Assembly: GCF_006402735.1 (NCBI RefSeq)
Contig: NZ_CP017174.1
Location: forward strand, 5,273,001-5,337,000
Direction of reading: 5' to 3'
Length of the DNA: 64,000 nt
From: Myxococcus xanthus
GTDB taxonomy: Bacteria; Myxococcota; Myxococcia; Myxococcales; Myxococcaceae
Under the pieces are notes generated by a model. The model was not told where the DNA came from, did no database searches, and worked only from the letters and a program-made list of their open reading frames with translations. Numbering within the stretch: position 1 is the first letter of the stretch; the number at the start of each line of letters is the position of its first letter. Positions 50,233 through 61,100 of this stretch are shown one piece after another. Both the position numbers and the translations under genes were made by a program.

Positions 50233-50592
50233 TCAGTGCATCACCCGCTCGCGGTCCACCAGCAGGAGGGGCGCGTCGTCCTGCGTCTCATAGGCCACGA
50301 TGCGCAGCCCCACGCCGCGGCTGCTGCCCTCGCGCCCGTCCTTGCGCCCGAAGGCCAGGGCCACCTGGTAGCGGACCTCGCACAGGCACGTCATCTCCGT
50401 CCCGTCCTCGCCAGCGAACGTCACCTTCAGCTTCTCGCCCAGGCCCACCTGGTCCCGCACCTCCACGAACATGCCCCGCGTGCTGATGTTGCGGCCCACA
50501 CCCCGAAGCATCCCATCCTGGGTGGTGAGGTAGACGGTGAAGACCTTGTCGAAACGGAGGTGGGAACGGCGCTCGTGAGGACGCTCAAACAT
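50233..50592 (-). CDS. PilZ-domain protein
   Basis: 119 residues. The opening ERRSHLRFDKVF supplies the RxxxR-type arginines, and GRNISTRGMFVEV gives the second half of the PilZ signature, with Asn where Asp is usual in D/NxSxxG. A beta-barrel follows (LKVTFAGEDG, MTCLCEVRYQVA). PilZ domains bind cyclic di-GMP, but many myxobacterial single-domain versions do not. GGGAG lies upstream of ATG 50592. The promoter region, shared with the divergent gene, contains repeated CCTACA motifs. Confidence 0.9.
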   Translation of the reverse strand: MFERPHERRSHLRFDKVFTVYLTTQDGMLRGVGRNISTRGMFVEVRDQVGLGEKLKVTFAGEDGTEMTCLCEVRYQVALAFGRKDGREGSSRGVGLRIVAYETQDDAPLLLVDRERVMH

Positions 50593-50628
50593 GGGGGTAG
50601 CTCCCGGAACAGGTGGTGACAGGCGCAA

Positions 50629-50680
50629 CCTACACGGTAGCTACATGTAGGCAACTTCTTTACCTACATCCACCCCTACA
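50629..50680. promoter_or_regulatory. Cluster of CCTACA motifs between divergent genes
   Basis: CCTACA occurs at 50629, 50663 and 50675 on the plus strand, and as TGTAGG at 50646-50651. The 50646 copy is part of a perfect 10-bp palindrome CTACATGTAG (50641-50650). Start-to-start spacing is 17, 17 and 12 bases. This looks like a multi-site operator, regulator unknown. Confidence 0.5.
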
Positions 50681-50759
50681 CACCCATGTAACGAGTGCCG
50701 GACGCTTTCCGAAATGGCACGATTCCAGGCTGAACCCCTGTTCCCCGGAGACCCCGCCC

Positions 50760-51395
50760 GTGAATCGCATCCTCCTCGCCGCCGCCCTCTTCCTCGTGCC
50801 CGCGCTTGCCCTGGCGGACGCGGACCCTCGCTTCGCCAAGCTGCGTGACGAAGCCGAGCCGCTGGGCGGGCTGGGGACCTTCCTGGATAAGTTCGTGGGC
50901 GCGTGCGACGGCCCCTTCGTGGACTCGCAGTGCAAGGCCAACGCGGAGGCGTTCCGGAAGAAGTACCAGGGCAAGCGGCTGTACATGATCGTCACCGAGG
51001 ACGACGCCACCATGCTCACCCCGGGGCCCTATTCGCTGGGCACGGGCGAGTACAGCATCAACATCACCCCGTTCTTCCCCGGCGGCAGCTCGGCGCTCAC
51101 CCACGGTGCGCCCAAGAAGACGGACGGCAACGGCAACCCCATCCTCCCCTACCTCACCGTCACCGGTGACATGCCGGCGGGGTGGAACCTGCAGATGTTC
51201 AACCGCCTCTTCTCCGCGCGCTCGGTGCGGGCACAGATTGTCTTCACCCCGCAGAGCGTGTGGACCCTGCCCAAGAAGGGCGGCGGGAAGAGCCACGGCG
51301 TGACGGCGCGCATCGAGGCCATCTTCATCACCGAGGCCCGCAGCGGCCAGACGATGGGCCTGTGGCTCAACGGCAAGGACGCCAAGAAGCGCTAG
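50760..51395 (+). CDS. Secreted protein of unknown function
   Basis: 211 residues from GTG 50760 with GGAG upstream. The signal peptide is RILLAAALFLVPALALADA. The mature domain has two Cys (GACDGPF, DSQCKANAEAFRKKYQGKRL) that may pair, then a beta-rich region (YSLGTGEYSINITPFFPGG, VRAQIVFTPQSVWTLPK). No family recognised with confidence. It is divergent from the PilZ gene and convergent with the protease gene 12 bases away. Confidence 0.8.
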   Translation: MNRILLAAALFLVPALALADADPRFAKLRDEAEPLGGLGTFLDKFVGACDGPFVDSQCKANAEAFRKKYQGKRLYMIVTEDDATMLTPGPYSLGTGEYSINITPFFPGGSSALTHGAPKKTDGNGNPILPYLTVTGDMPAGWNLQMFNRLFSARSVRAQIVFTPQSVWTLPKKGGGKSHGVTARIEAIFITEARSGQTMGLWLNGKDAKKR

Positions 51396-51407
51396 CCGGG
51401 CGTCACC

Positions 51408-52868
51408 TCACCGGGCGATGGCGATGTACTGGAGCGCCTCGCCCCGCTTCACCCGCAGGAGGATGCTGGCCCCGGCGCTCCCCTTCCCCAGCGCCGCGCG
51501 CACCCCGGCCACGTCCTTCACCCGGCGGCGGTTCACTTCCGTCACCACGTCTCCCGCCCGCAGGCCGGCCGAGTCCGCCGGGCTGCGCGGCGTGACGCCC
51601 GACACCAGCACCCCGGACCAGGCCGTCTCCCCCAGGGGCGCGGCCACCTCCGGCGTGAGGTCGCGGATCACCAGCCCCATCTCCTCCTCGCTGGTCGTCC
51701 GCTGGATGAGCCCCTCGGTGGCCTCCTGCGCGGGGCGCGCCACCAGCCGCACCGTCACTTCCTGCGTCTCGGTGCCACGCGTCAGCGACAGGCGCGCCTC
51801 GGTGCCCGGCGCCAGCAGCGCCACCTTGCGCAAGAGCTGCAGGTAGGAGCCGATGGGCCGCCCGTTCACCGCCACCAGCCGGTCTCCGGGGCGGATGCCC
51901 ACGGCCGCGGCGGGGCTGCCCTTGTAGACGTCCTTCACCAGCGGGGCCCGGCGGTCACCGCCACCATTGCTCCCGTCGTCGTTGATGACGACGCCCAGCC
52001 ACCCACGCTCCAGCTTGCCGTTCTCCCGAAGGTTGGGCAGCAGCTCCTTCACCAGGTTGCTGGGGACCGCGAAACCAATGCCCTGCCCCTGACTGATGAT
52101 GGCGGTATTCACCCCCACCACCTCCCCCTTCATGTTGAAGAGCGGCCCACCGGAGTTGCCGGGGTTGATGAGCGCGTCCGTCTGGATGAAGTCGTCGAAC
52201 TGGCCCACGCCCAGTACGCGCTCCTTGGCGGAGATCATCCCGTGGGACACGGAGTGGTCCAGGCCAAAGGGGTTGCCAATGGCCACCACCCAGTCGCCCA
52301 CCGCCATCCGGTCCGAGTCCCCCAGGTAGACGGCGGGCAGCTTGCCCAGGTCCACGCCGCTGAGCCGCAGCAGCGCCACGTCCGTGGAGGCGTCACGGCC
52401 CACCACGGAGGCGGCGAACTCGCGGCCATCCGCCAGGCGCACGGCGATCTGCTGCGCGCTGGCCACCACGTGGTTGTTGGTGACGACGAGCCCGTCGGGC
52501 GTCAGCACGAAGCCGGAGCCAGTGGACTTCTTCATCCCCTCCAGGCCACCAGCCCGGGGCCCCACGGTGGTGATGTTGACGACGCCCGCCTCCACCGCGC
52601 GGATCAGCGGCGCCAGCGAGGACGGGGGCACGAAGTGGGGGATGCCCGGGTCTCCCTCGGCGCGCTCAAGCCACAAGCCCAGGCTGCCCGTCTGCCCCTC
52701 GACACCCGCGGCCTGCGCGGCGAACCACGCGGCATGCTCCCGGGCCCGCGCGGGAAGCCACGCGTCGAGTGGACCCTCGGCGGCCGCCGCAACCGGGACG
52801 AGCGCCAGCACCAAACACAGGGAGAAGAATCGGGAGAGCACGGAGAGGCAGCTTACACGGCGGACCAT
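51408..52868 (-). CDS. HtrA/Deg-type periplasmic serine protease with PDZ domains
   Basis: 486 residues. A signal peptide (LSRFFSLCLVLALVPVAAAA) is followed by a chymotrypsin-fold protease with the full triad: TNNHVV (His), DASTDVALLRL (Asp) and NPGNSGGPLF (Ser). STGSGFVLTPDGLVVTN precedes the His. Two PDZ domains come after it (about 310-390 with VYKGSPAAAVGIRPGDRLVAV, and 400-486 with TPRSPADSAGLRAGDVVTEV). It should degrade or refold damaged envelope proteins. About 60 residues between signal and protease are unusual for the family. Confidence 0.95.
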   Translation of the reverse strand: MVRRVSCLSVLSRFFSLCLVLALVPVAAAAEGPLDAWLPARAREHAAWFAAQAAGVEGQTGSLGLWLERAEGDPGIPHFVPPSSLAPLIRAVEAGVVNITTVGPRAGGLEGMKKSTGSGFVLTPDGLVVTNNHVVASAQQIAVRLADGREFAASVVGRDASTDVALLRLSGVDLGKLPAVYLGDSDRMAVGDWVVAIGNPFGLDHSVSHGMISAKERVLGVGQFDDFIQTDALINPGNSGGPLFNMKGEVVGVNTAIISQGQGIGFAVPSNLVKELLPNLRENGKLERGWLGVVINDDGSNGGGDRRAPLVKDVYKGSPAAAVGIRPGDRLVAVNGRPIGSYLQLLRKVALLAPGTEARLSLTRGTETQEVTVRLVARPAQEATEGLIQRTTSEEEMGLVIRDLTPEVAAPLGETAWSGVLVSGVTPRSPADSAGLRAGDVVTEVNRRRVKDVAGVRAALGKGSAGASILLRVKRGEALQYIAIAR

Positions 52869-52936
52869 GGTCGAGCGGGCTCAACAACCTGGCCCGGCGC
52901 CCCCTTCCCGTGACGGGGGCGCCCTGGACGGCGGCG

Positions 52937-53566
52937 TCAGGCCTGGACGGGGGCGACGTACTTCGCCACCTTCACCCGGGCCGGACGGATGATGCGGTCC
53001 TTCAGCCGGTAGCCCGCACGCAGCTCGGCGACGATGCGCTGGTCATCGTCCGGAGTGGCGGTGATCTCCATGTCCACCGCCTCGGCCGTGTTCGGGTCGA
53101 AGGTCTGCCCGACGACATGAAGGCGCTCGATGCCCGTGGACTGCGCCTTGCGCAGGAGCCCGTCACGAATCATCCGGACGCCCTCGGCCAGCGGCGTGGC
53201 GTCCTGGGCGCTGACGGACAGGCAACGGTCCAGCTCGTCGATGGCCTCCAGCAGCGTGACGGCCACGTTGCCGCGCTCCACGTCCAGCATGCGCTCACGC
53301 TCCCGCGTCACGCGCTGCTTGAACTCCTCGCGGTCCTTCTCCGCGGCCTGCACCGCGCGGACGGCGGTGTCGAACTTCTTGCGGAGCGTCTCCAGCTCCG
53401 CCACCAGCCGCTCCCGCTCCGCGTCCTGCCCGGGAGCCGCATGCTCCTCCCGAGCCTGCTGCTGGGAGGAAGACTCCTCGGCGGCGGAAACAGGCCCCTC
53501 GCCGTTGGCGGAGGGGGGCTGCTGGGGGGATTCGGGGGCTGCGTCGGTGCGGGTGTTGCCGGCCAT
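52937..53566 (-). CDS. grpE: GrpE, nucleotide exchange factor for DnaK
   Basis: 209 residues. A disordered acidic/Gln-rich N-terminus is followed by a long coiled-coil helix (RERLVAELETLRKKF), the GrpE dimer region VTLLEAIDELDRCL, then the beta-wing signature GQTFDPNTAEAV and RLKDRIIRPARVKVAKY. dnaK and dnaJ are not in the window, so this is a detached grpE. ATG 53566 gives the expected start. Confidence 0.93.
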   Translation of the reverse strand: MAGNTRTDAAPESPQQPPSANGEGPVSAAEESSSQQQAREEHAAPGQDAERERLVAELETLRKKFDTAVRAVQAAEKDREEFKQRVTRERERMLDVERGNVAVTLLEAIDELDRCLSVSAQDATPLAEGVRMIRDGLLRKAQSTGIERLHVVGQTFDPNTAEAVDMEITATPDDDQRIVAELRAGYRLKDRIIRPARVKVAKYVAPVQA

Positions 53567-53671
53567 GTCGAACCTGAGGCGATGGTGGGTGCGCAGTCTC
53601 GCGCGAGAGGTAGGGAGCCACTGCTGCCCGGAACCTAACCGCGAGAAGGCCCCTGTCAACGCGGGAGCGAG

Positions 53672-53917
53672 CTAGTGCTCCTGCGGCGCGGCGGGAGACT
53701 CGGCCATGAAGCCGTGGTCCACCTGCCCTGTCACCTCGTCGATGATTTCCACCTGGGCGGCCCGCAGCGAGTAGTAGAGGAGCCACCGCTCCGCCGCCGT
53801 CAGGGATCCCGCCGGCAGGGCCTCCTCAATCTCCTGAACCGTGAGCCGTCCCTCCTTGAGCCCCTTCGCGAAGAGGGCCTTGCGGGCGATGTAGCTCTTA
53901 CCGATCCTGTTCTCCAC
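53672..53917 (-). CDS. Small stand-alone sigma-70 region 1.1-like protein
   Basis: 81 residues from GTG 53917 with a textbook AGGAGG 7 bases upstream. The core ARKALFAKGLKEGRLTVQEI, then EEALPAGSLTAAERW and VEIIDE, matches the region 1.1 fold of primary sigma factors (kGlk-GxLTxxEIxxALP...EIxDE), without any DNA-binding sigma regions. It could bind RNA polymerase or mimic DNA, but that is inference. It lies between ftsH and grpE on the same strand. Confidence 0.8.
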   Translation of the reverse strand: MENRIGKSYIARKALFAKGLKEGRLTVQEIEEALPAGSLTAAERWLLYYSLRAAQVEIIDEVTGQVDHGFMAESPAAPQEH

Positions 53918-54029
53918 GGCGACGCCTCCTTTCCTCTGAAGATAATTTCGCCCACCGCTCGCCGCAGGGCGTCGTGGTGGCGGTGGGCTTCGGGACGGCA
54001 GGAGGGCAGGCGCCCAGCCAGTCGAAGTC

Positions 54030-56078
54030 TCAGGAGTCGAGCGCGTCCGAGTGCTGCGTGGGCGGCGTCTGGTCGTCACTGCCCCCGACGTCCACCGGGT
54101 GCGCGGAGATGACCTGACGCGCCTCCGGGTGCAGCAGGCCGCGCTGCGCCAACACCTTGGGCCCCAGAATCGTCACCATGGTCTCCTCCTCCACCACCTC
54201 CACGGCCAGGAGCCGGGCCGCCAACGCCTGGGCCCTGTCCTTGTGAGTGGTCAGCACCTGACGGGCCCTGTCGAGCGCTTCACTGACGAGCTTGCGCACC
54301 TCCTCGTCAATCATCCGCGCCGTCTGCTCGGAGTAGCTGCGCGTCTCCGGCACGCCCGCCGAGCGGAGGAAGCCCGGGCCATGTTCCGCGCTCAGGGCCA
54401 CCGGCCCCAGCGTGCTCATGCCGTAGTCCCGCACCATCATCCGGGCCATTTCCGTGGCCTGGCGGATGTCGTTGGACGCGCCGGTGGAGATTTCCCCGAT
54501 GAAGATCTCCTCCGCGGCCCGGCCGCCCATCATCCCCGCCATCTTGTCGCGCAGCTCGTCCAGCGACATGAGATAGCGGTCCTCCAGCGGCAGCGACATC
54601 GTGTAGCCCAGCGCCGCCAGACCGCGTGGGATGATGGACACCTTCGTCACCCGCTCCGCGTGAGGCAGCATCCACCCCACCACCGCGTGGCCCGCCTCGT
54701 GGTGCGCGACAATCTCCTTTTCACGCTCGTTCATCCGGCGGTTCTTCTTCTCCAGGCCGGCGACGACACGCTCGATGGCTTCCTCGAAGTCCGCCCGCAT
54801 CACCGCGTCGCGGTTGCGGCGCGCGGCCAGGAGCGCGGCCTCGTTCACCACGTTGGCCAGGTCCGCGCCCGCGAAGCCCGGGGTGCGCGAGGCAATGGCA
54901 TTGAGGTCCACGTCCGGTCCCAACTTCACGCCCTTGGCGTGAATCTCCAGCACGCGCTCGCGGCCCCGCTTGTCCGGCCGGTCCACCAGCACCTGCCGGT
55001 CGAAGCGGCCCGGACGCATCAGCGCGCTGTCCAGGATCTCCGGACGGTTGGTGGCAGCCAGGATGATGAGACCCGCGCGGCTGTCGAAGCCGTCCATCTC
55101 CGCGAGCAGCTGGTTGAGCGTCTGCTCACGCTCGTCATGTCCACCGGCCACGCCCGAGTTGCGGCTCTTGCCAATGGCATCCAGCTCGTCGATGAAGATG
55201 ATGCACGGCGCCTTCGCCGTGGCCTGGGCGAACAAGTCGCGGACTCGCGCGGCGCCCACGCCGACGAACATCTCCACGAACTCGGACCCCGACAGGCTGA
55301 AGAAGGGAACGCCCGCTTCACCGGCCACGGCCCGTGCCAGCAGCGTCTTGCCCGTACCCGGAGGGCCCACCAGCAGCACACCCTTGGGGATGCGCCCGCC
55401 CAGGCGGCGGAACTTCTCGGGCGTCTTGAGGAACTCGACGATTTCGCGCAGCTCGTCGACCGCCTCATCCACGCCGGCCACGTCATTGAAGCCCACGCCG
55501 GTGTCGGCCTCTGCCTGCACCTTGGCGCGCGTCTTCCCGAAGCTCATGACGCTCTGTGGGCCCTGCCCCATGCCGCCGGCCACCCGGCGCATCATGAAGC
55601 TCCAGAAGAGGAAGAAGAGGCCCAAGGGCAGCAGCCATATCCACAGCGCCTCGCCCAGCCCTGACTGCGGCACGGCCTCGAACTGGATGCCCTTCTGCTC
55701 CAGCAGCGGCACCAGCCCCTCGTCACCGGCGACGCGGTAGGCCATCCACGGCAGGGCGCTCGGCTCGCCGCGCAGCGTGCGCTCCCCGTCTGCCGGGGGA
55801 GGCGGCTGCGCCGTGTCCTTGAGGAAGCCCTTTACCCACTCGTTCGAAATCTGGACCCGGCTGAAGTTCCCGGCTTCCACCCCGTCGCGGAACTGGCTGT
55901 AGCTCACGCGCCGGACGCCCGCGTCCTGGAAGACGTTGCGGAACAGCAGGAAGCCCAGGACGAGCAACAGGATGTAGCCCAACGGTGAGCCGAACTTGAA
56001 CCCCTTCCCCGTTGGCGTTGGCTTGTCTGTCTTCTTTCCGCGTGGGCCCATCCCAGGCGGCAAATCCTGTGGCTTCAT
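54030..56078 (-). CDS. ftsH: FtsH, ATP-dependent zinc metalloprotease
   Basis: 682 residues. The N-terminus has two membrane segments ([17 protein letters not shown] and [20 protein letters not shown]) around a periplasmic domain. The AAA module has [11 protein letters not shown] (Walker A), FIDELDAIG (Walker B) and the second region of homology ([20 protein letters not shown]). The protease domain has [10 protein letters not shown] with its zinc-binding His pair and a later Asp in [10 protein letters not shown]. It degrades unstable membrane and cytoplasmic proteins. ATG 56078 is chosen; the longer frame starts with a Gly-rich non-homologous stretch. Confidence 0.96.
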   Translation of the reverse strand: MKPQDLPPGMGPRGKKTDKPTPTGKGFKFGSPLGYILLLVLGFLLFRNVFQDAGVRRVSYSQFRDGVEAGNFSRVQISNEWVKGFLKDTAQPPPPADGERTLRGEPSALPWMAYRVAGDEGLVPLLEQKGIQFEAVPQSGLGEALWIWLLPLGLFFLFWSFMMRRVAGGMGQGPQSVMSFGKTRAKVQAEADTGVGFNDVAGVDEAVDELREIVEFLKTPEKFRRLGGRIPKGVLLVGPPGTGKTLLARAVAGEAGVPFFSLSGSEFVEMFVGVGAARVRDLFAQATAKAPCIIFIDELDAIGKSRNSGVAGGHDEREQTLNQLLAEMDGFDSRAGLIILAATNRPEILDSALMRPGRFDRQVLVDRPDKRGRERVLEIHAKGVKLGPDVDLNAIASRTPGFAGADLANVVNEAALLAARRNRDAVMRADFEEAIERVVAGLEKKNRRMNEREKEIVAHHEAGHAVVGWMLPHAERVTKVSIIPRGLAALGYTMSLPLEDRYLMSLDELRDKMAGMMGGRAAEEIFIGEISTGASNDIRQATEMARMMVRDYGMSTLGPVALSAEHGPGFLRSAGVPETRSYSEQTARMIDEEVRKLVSEALDRARQVLTTHKDRAQALAARLLAVEVVEEETMVTILGPKVLAQRGLLHPEARQVISAHPVDVGGSDDQTPPTQHSDALDS

Positions 56079-56154
56079 CGTCGGCACGCTCGACCCTCCC
56101 CCTCCCCCGCACACGCGGACACCGCGACCGCGAGGCGTCTTCCCTAGCGGGCCA

Positions 56155-56182
56155 AAGATGTTCACCGTTGCCATACCGTCAA
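56155..56182 (-). promoter_or_regulatory. Possible sigma-70 promoter for ftsH
   Basis: Minus strand TTGACG (56182-56177), 16 bases, CATCTT (56160-56155), ending 76 bases before the ftsH ATG. The -35 is good and the -10 is weak. Confidence 0.3.
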
Positions 56183-56226
56183 CCCGCCAGGCGGGCTTCA
56201 CGGCATGTGTGGGCCCTTGCGGCGAA

Positions 56227-57153
56227 TCAGCGACACCCGATCAACCACAAGGGTTGGCCAGTGAACTCCGTGCCCAACAAATAGCCGTTGCCGTCTTGCA
56301 GGAAGGTGATGGCTTCTGCCTGGGCCTGGCTCCCGCTCGGAACCTCGACGAGCTGTCCTTGCAACAGGTCCTCCAGCCGCGCGGCGTCGGGGCGGCGCAG
56401 CTCGTACGCGCGCGAGTAGGTGCGCAGCAACAGCCGCTCACCGGACGGATGCAGGGAGGCCGAGGTGGTGGCCCGGTCCATCCCAAGTGGCGCCGTCAGC
56501 GTCCCCAGTTTCCGGGCCTGGATGGAGGTGTCCGCGCTCAGACCATCCAGCGCGAAGACATCTCCCAGGGAGTCCAGCGTCTTGGTGATGACAGCCAACC
56601 GGCCGGAGCGTGCATCGATGATGACCGACTCCGCGTCGCGGGGCCCGTCCGGGTACATGAAGGGCAGCACCTCCACCGGCACCGTGGCGTCTTCGAGCGC
56701 CTCCGGTTCTGGCAGCCGGTAGAGCCGCACCTGCTCCCGGCGCGCGAAGTTGTCGCCGATGTCCGCCAGGTAGACGCAGCTGCGCGACGTACCCGGGGCG
56801 CAGGGACCCACCGTGACGTCCTCGATGTCGCGCGGAGTGGCACCGGTGAGCACCAACCGGGCGAGGATGGCGCCCTTCGCGTCCATCGCGAACAGCTCGA
56901 AGCCGTTGCCGGAGTCGTTGTGCGCCCAGAAGGCGCCCGGGTGGCGCTGGCTGGCGGCCAGGCCGGAGAGCTCGGGCAGCACGTCGGGCACGGTGCCGGA
57001 CTGCTGAGGCTCGCCGTAGAGCGTGCACCCCGGCACGCCCTGGGCCGGGACCTGGTTCGTCGCCTCGGGTGGAGGCGGCGCGGGCGGCGGCTTGGAGCGG
57101 GAGCACGCGCCCAGCACTCCGGCCAGCAACGCCAGGAGGAGACGGCGCGGCAC
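56227..57153 (-). CDS. Lipoprotein with beta-propeller-like repeats
   Basis: 308 residues from GTG 57153. The signal peptide [13 protein letters not shown] ends in a lipobox. The mature part has [32 protein letters not shown] and [14 protein letters not shown], the pattern of secreted proteins with repeated blades found widely in myxobacteria. [19 protein letters not shown] continues it. No enzymatic motif is seen. It starts 1 base after the Nudix stop, so the two are co-transcribed. The role is unknown. Confidence 0.75.
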   Translation of the reverse strand: MPRRLLLALLAGVLGACSRSKPPPAPPPPEATNQVPAQGVPGCTLYGEPQQSGTVPDVLPELSGLAASQRHPGAFWAHNDSGNGFELFAMDAKGAILARLVLTGATPRDIEDVTVGPCAPGTSRSCVYLADIGDNFARREQVRLYRLPEPEALEDATVPVEVLPFMYPDGPRDAESVIIDARSGRLAVITKTLDSLGDVFALDGLSADTSIQARKLGTLTAPLGMDRATTSASLHPSGERLLLRTYSRAYELRRPDAARLEDLLQGQLVEVPSGSQAQAEAITFLQDGNGYLLGTEFTGQPLWLIGCR

Positions 57154-57154
57154 G

Positions 57155-57562
57155 TCAGCTGTCCAGGTCGAGCAGCTTCGCCAGCGTCTTGGCATCCGCG
57201 TCCGGGAAGCGGTACGCGGACATCTCCTCCAGCGTCACCCAGCGGTGGTCATGCACGCGCAGGTGTTGAATCTTCTCCGTCGGCCGCGAGAGCCGGCAGT
57301 GGAAGACGCGGAAGTCGATATCGTAGTTGGGGTACTCGTGGTGGGTGTGCATGGCCTGACCCAGCACGTCCACCTCCACGCCCAACTCTTCCTGGATTTC
57401 CCGGGCAAGGGCCTCGGCGTCCTCTTCGCCCTCCTCCACGCGCCCGCCGGGGAACTCCCACAGCAGGGGCAGCGACGCGGTGGGGGGGCGCTGGGTGATG
57501 AGGTAGCGCCCCTGCTCGTTCTGGAGCATTGCACCGACGACACGGACCTGACGGCGGGCCAT
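57155..57562 (-). CDS. Nudix hydrolase, MutT/NudG type
   Basis: 135 residues. The complete Nudix box is GGRVEEGEEDAEALAREIQEEL (GX5EX7REUXEEXGU). Upstream VVGAMLQNEQGRYLITQRPP and LPLLWEFPGG are typical of MutT-like (d)NTP pyrophosphohydrolases that clear oxidised nucleotides. The C-terminal HDHRWVTLEEMSAYRFPDAD supports this. ATG 57562 begins at the first strand; the longer frame is rejected. Confidence 0.92.
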   Translation of the reverse strand: MARRQVRVVGAMLQNEQGRYLITQRPPTASLPLLWEFPGGRVEEGEEDAEALAREIQEELGVEVDVLGQAMHTHHEYPNYDIDFRVFHCRLSRPTEKIQHLRVHDHRWVTLEEMSAYRFPDADAKTLAKLLDLDS

Positions 57563-57829
57563 TCGCTTCTCCTCTTTCTGGCGGGACACCGGGGGGAGGG
57601 GCGAACTAACACAGCCCTCGCCCGGCGCCAATGCCGCAACCCCAGTCGCCCAGCCTGCGCACGTCCGTGCAGCCCGGCCACCCTCCCCCTGGGCCGCACA
57701 GTCGCCGCGGACGCCCGGGGGGCTTGCCCCGGCCGCCCGCCCCCCGGGCAGTGTTCGGGTCCGTGCGCCAGCGCACCGGCATGTGGTGAATTGGATGACG
57801 GGAACGCGAGAAGGCGTCATGCTCGCCCC

Positions 57830-58066
57830 ATGACGACGAGTCGTAGGGAAAGGGCCGAGGTGCTCGGAGCGGCACTGAAAGCCGCCCGCCAGCAGGCGGG
57901 GCTCGGCATGGAGGAGGTCGCCGAGCAACTGGAAATCCCCGTGGAAGTGCTCGCTCGGGTGGAACGAGGGGTCATGGTGCCGACCATTCCCACCCTGACG
58001 CGCCTGTGTGTGATTCTGAAGCTGGACCCGGATGTGCTGCCCGAGCTGCCGGAGATGAGTGACTGA
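57830..58066 (+). CDS. Small Xre-family HTH regulator
   Basis: 78 residues. A single Cro/C1-type helix-turn-helix: ALKAARQQAGLGMEEVAEQLEIPVEVLARVERG, then PTIPTLTRLCVILKLDPDVL. It has no sensor domain. It lies 47 bases before the large kinase gene on the same strand and could control it. The 267 bases upstream hold no gene. Confidence 0.85.
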   Translation: MTTSRRERAEVLGAALKAARQQAGLGMEEVAEQLEIPVEVLARVERGVMVPTIPTLTRLCVILKLDPDVLPELPEMSD

Positions 58067-58113
58067 CGTCCGGGCGTGGCCGTCCAAGCTCCCGGTCCCG
58101 AGCTCCCACGCCC

Positions 58114-61100
58114 ATGCGCTGCCCCACCTGCCATCGCCGCGTGGCCGAGCGCTGTCCTCGCCACGGCCCGGTCGAAGCGCGTGCCCCAGGCTCCTTGCCA
58201 GAGCCTCCGGATGTGGCGGGCCATGTCCTGGGAGCGCCCTTGGGGCGCGGTGGGTTTGGACGGGTGTTCGCCGCGCGACGTGAGGTGGATGGGCAGGACG
58301 TCGCGCTGAAGGTGTTGGAGCCGCTCGCAGGCGAACGGCTGGGGCGGGAGTTGGAGGCCCTGCGCCGCATCGGTCCCCCCGCCGTGCCGCGGCTGCTGGG
58401 CGAGGCCACGACCCGCGCCGGTGAGCGGGTGGTCATCATGGAGCGCATCGAGGGCCCGACGCTGGCTCGACGGTTGGCGAAGCTGCCGGGCGCCGGGGCC
58501 CTGCCCTGGGTCGATGCGGCCCCGCTGATGCGAGCCCTGGCGGAGGCCCTGGCCCAGGTCCATGCGGCGGGCGTGGTGCACCGGGACCTGAAGCCGGAAA
58601 ACGTCGTGCTGTCCGAAGGGCGGCTCGTGCTGCTGGACTTCGGGCTCGCGCGGCTGACGGCCCAGGATGATGGGGAGGGGCTCTCGCCAGGGCTCACTCG
58701 CACGGGTCAGCGGCTGGGGACCCATGAGTACATGTCACCCGAGCAGTGCCGGGACGCGCGGTACATCGACGCGCGCGCGGACCTGTATGGGCTTGGGGTC
58801 ATGTTCTTTGAGTTGCTGTGTGGTCGGCCTCCCTTTGTCGGAGAGGCGGCAGCGGTGCTCCAGGCGCATGTCTCGCGGCGGCCTCCGGCGATACGGACGC
58901 TCGCGCCCTGGCCGGTACCCGCGGCGGTGGAGACGTTGGTGCAGCGGCTGCTGGCCAAGGCTCCCGAGGACCGGGGGGACAGTGCGCGGTCGCTGGCGGA
59001 GGAGTTGCGCGAGCTGCAGGGCGCTGGCGATGCGCTGGTCACACATGCGGTGTCCGGTGCCTTGGCGGAGAACCCGCGCCGCGCCACGGAGGCGTCCCGG
59101 ACGGACGCAGGCCCTTCAACCGCCCCCACCCCAGACACCAGCCGAGCCACGCACGAGGTGGCGGTGCTCGGTGTGAAGTCCTCACTGGACGCACCGGCCT
59201 TGCAGGCCTGCCTCGCCGGAAGCGGCGTCATCCTCGCGCGCGTGGAGCCGGGCCTTTGCCTCTTCGCGTTCCCCCACGAAGTGGCAGTGGAAGCTGGGCT
59301 GCGCGCCGCGCTCCGGGCCGCAGAGGTGCTGAAAGCCGCCCTCCCCCCAAACGCAACGCTCGCGCTTCATTGCGCACCGCTGCGCATTCGTGAGCGTGCA
59401 GGTCGATTGACGGTGGGTGGCGCGGCGGTGGAGCGGCCCGAGCGGTGGTGGCCATCGTTCGAATCCGCCTCCACCACTGAGACCGTCGCACTGACGGCCA
59501 GCGCCCGAGCCCACCTGGGCGACCTGCCCTACAGCACGCCGCATGGGGCCGCGCTGATATCTCCTGACGTCCTCCTGGGCCGGGACACGGAGCGGCAGTG
59601 GCTGCGCGAAGCCCTGTCGCGCGTGCAGGCACACGGCGCGCCCGTGCTGCGCACCCTGCTGGCGGAAGAGGGCCTGGGCAAGACACGCCTGCTCACGACG
59701 TGGCGGAGCGAGCTGGAGGGCACGCCCGGCGTCTCCGTGCGCTTCGTCGAGGCGCTCCCGGATGAAGGCAGCGCGAGCGAAAGCGGTCTGCGAAGTCTCA
59801 TCAACACCGTCCTCGGCCTGCCATCTCAGACTCCCTCGGATGAAGCGCTGCGCCGGCTGCTCGCGGACGCGCGTCCCCCGTTGGATGTCGCCACCGTGCA
59901 CCCGGCGGCGCGCAGGCAACTGGTGGCGAGGGCCATCGCAGCGCACCTGTGGCGGCTCGCGGCCGCTCAGCCCCTGGTGCTGCTGGTCGATGACGCGCAC
60001 ACGCTGGACCCCACGGCCCTGGATGCACTGGAACTAGCGACGCTCTCTGGAGAGGGTGCCCCACTGTGCGTGGTGCTCGCCGGCCGGCACCGGCTGTTAG
60101 GCCTACGCCCCTACCTGGGGGAACGCGCACGAGACGCCGAACAGCGAGAGCTTTCTCCCCTTCCGGAACACGATGCGCGCGAGCTGCTTCGCCAGTGGCT
60201 GCGCCCCGTAGACCTGATTGCCGAAGGCGTGTTGCGAGAGCTGGTGGAGCGCTGCGGCGGCTCGCCATTGCGCATGATGGAGACGGTGCGTGCCCTCCGA
60301 GGCGCGGGCGCCATCCGCACCCGTCCGGATGGGGGTGGCTACCTCGCCGCGGACGCGCTGAACGGGCTGGCTCCGGACCGCCCGGGCGCGGATGAACGGC
60401 TCGCCGAGCGCAGCCTCGCGGCCCTGCCCCCTGGCCTGCGCGCCCTGCTCCAGGTCGCGGCGCTCCTGGGAGACGACGTGCGGCTGGAGGAACTCACCGC
60501 CACGCTCGCCCACCTGGAGGCAGACCCGTCCCTGGACCTGTCGCTGGACCCGGGCGTCGCGCTGGAGCGGCTGGCACGCGCGGGCATGGTGGAACCCCGA
60601 GGGCCGCGACGCTGGCGCTTCGAACACACCACCCTGCGCGAAGCCTTCACCGCACTGCTCCCTCCGCCCCTGAAGCGGCGCATCTGCACGGCCGCATTGC
60701 GCGCCCTGCCCGCTACGCCCACCGCCCGAAGGGCGCGTCTGGCCGAGGCCGCCGGAGATTCCCTCCAAGCCACGTCCCTCCACTGGAACCTGGCCGAATC
60801 CGCTCGCCACGCGCACCGGCTCCTGGAGGCGGAACGGCACTACTCGGCCGCCCTGTCGCTGGTGCCGCGCACCGAAGAGGCCGTCCGGCTGGAGCTGCTG
60901 TCGGGACGAGGACGCGTGCGCTACCGCCTCCAGCGCATCGACGATGCCGTGGAAGACCTGCGCGCCGCCCGCCTGCTGGCCGAGGCCCACCGCGATGTGG
61001 TGCGCGAGGCGGACTTGCTGCTGGAAGAAGCCACCGCCCTCGACTGGCAGGACGACGCGATGGGCTCCACCGCGCTGCTGGAGCAGGCCCTGCACTGCCT

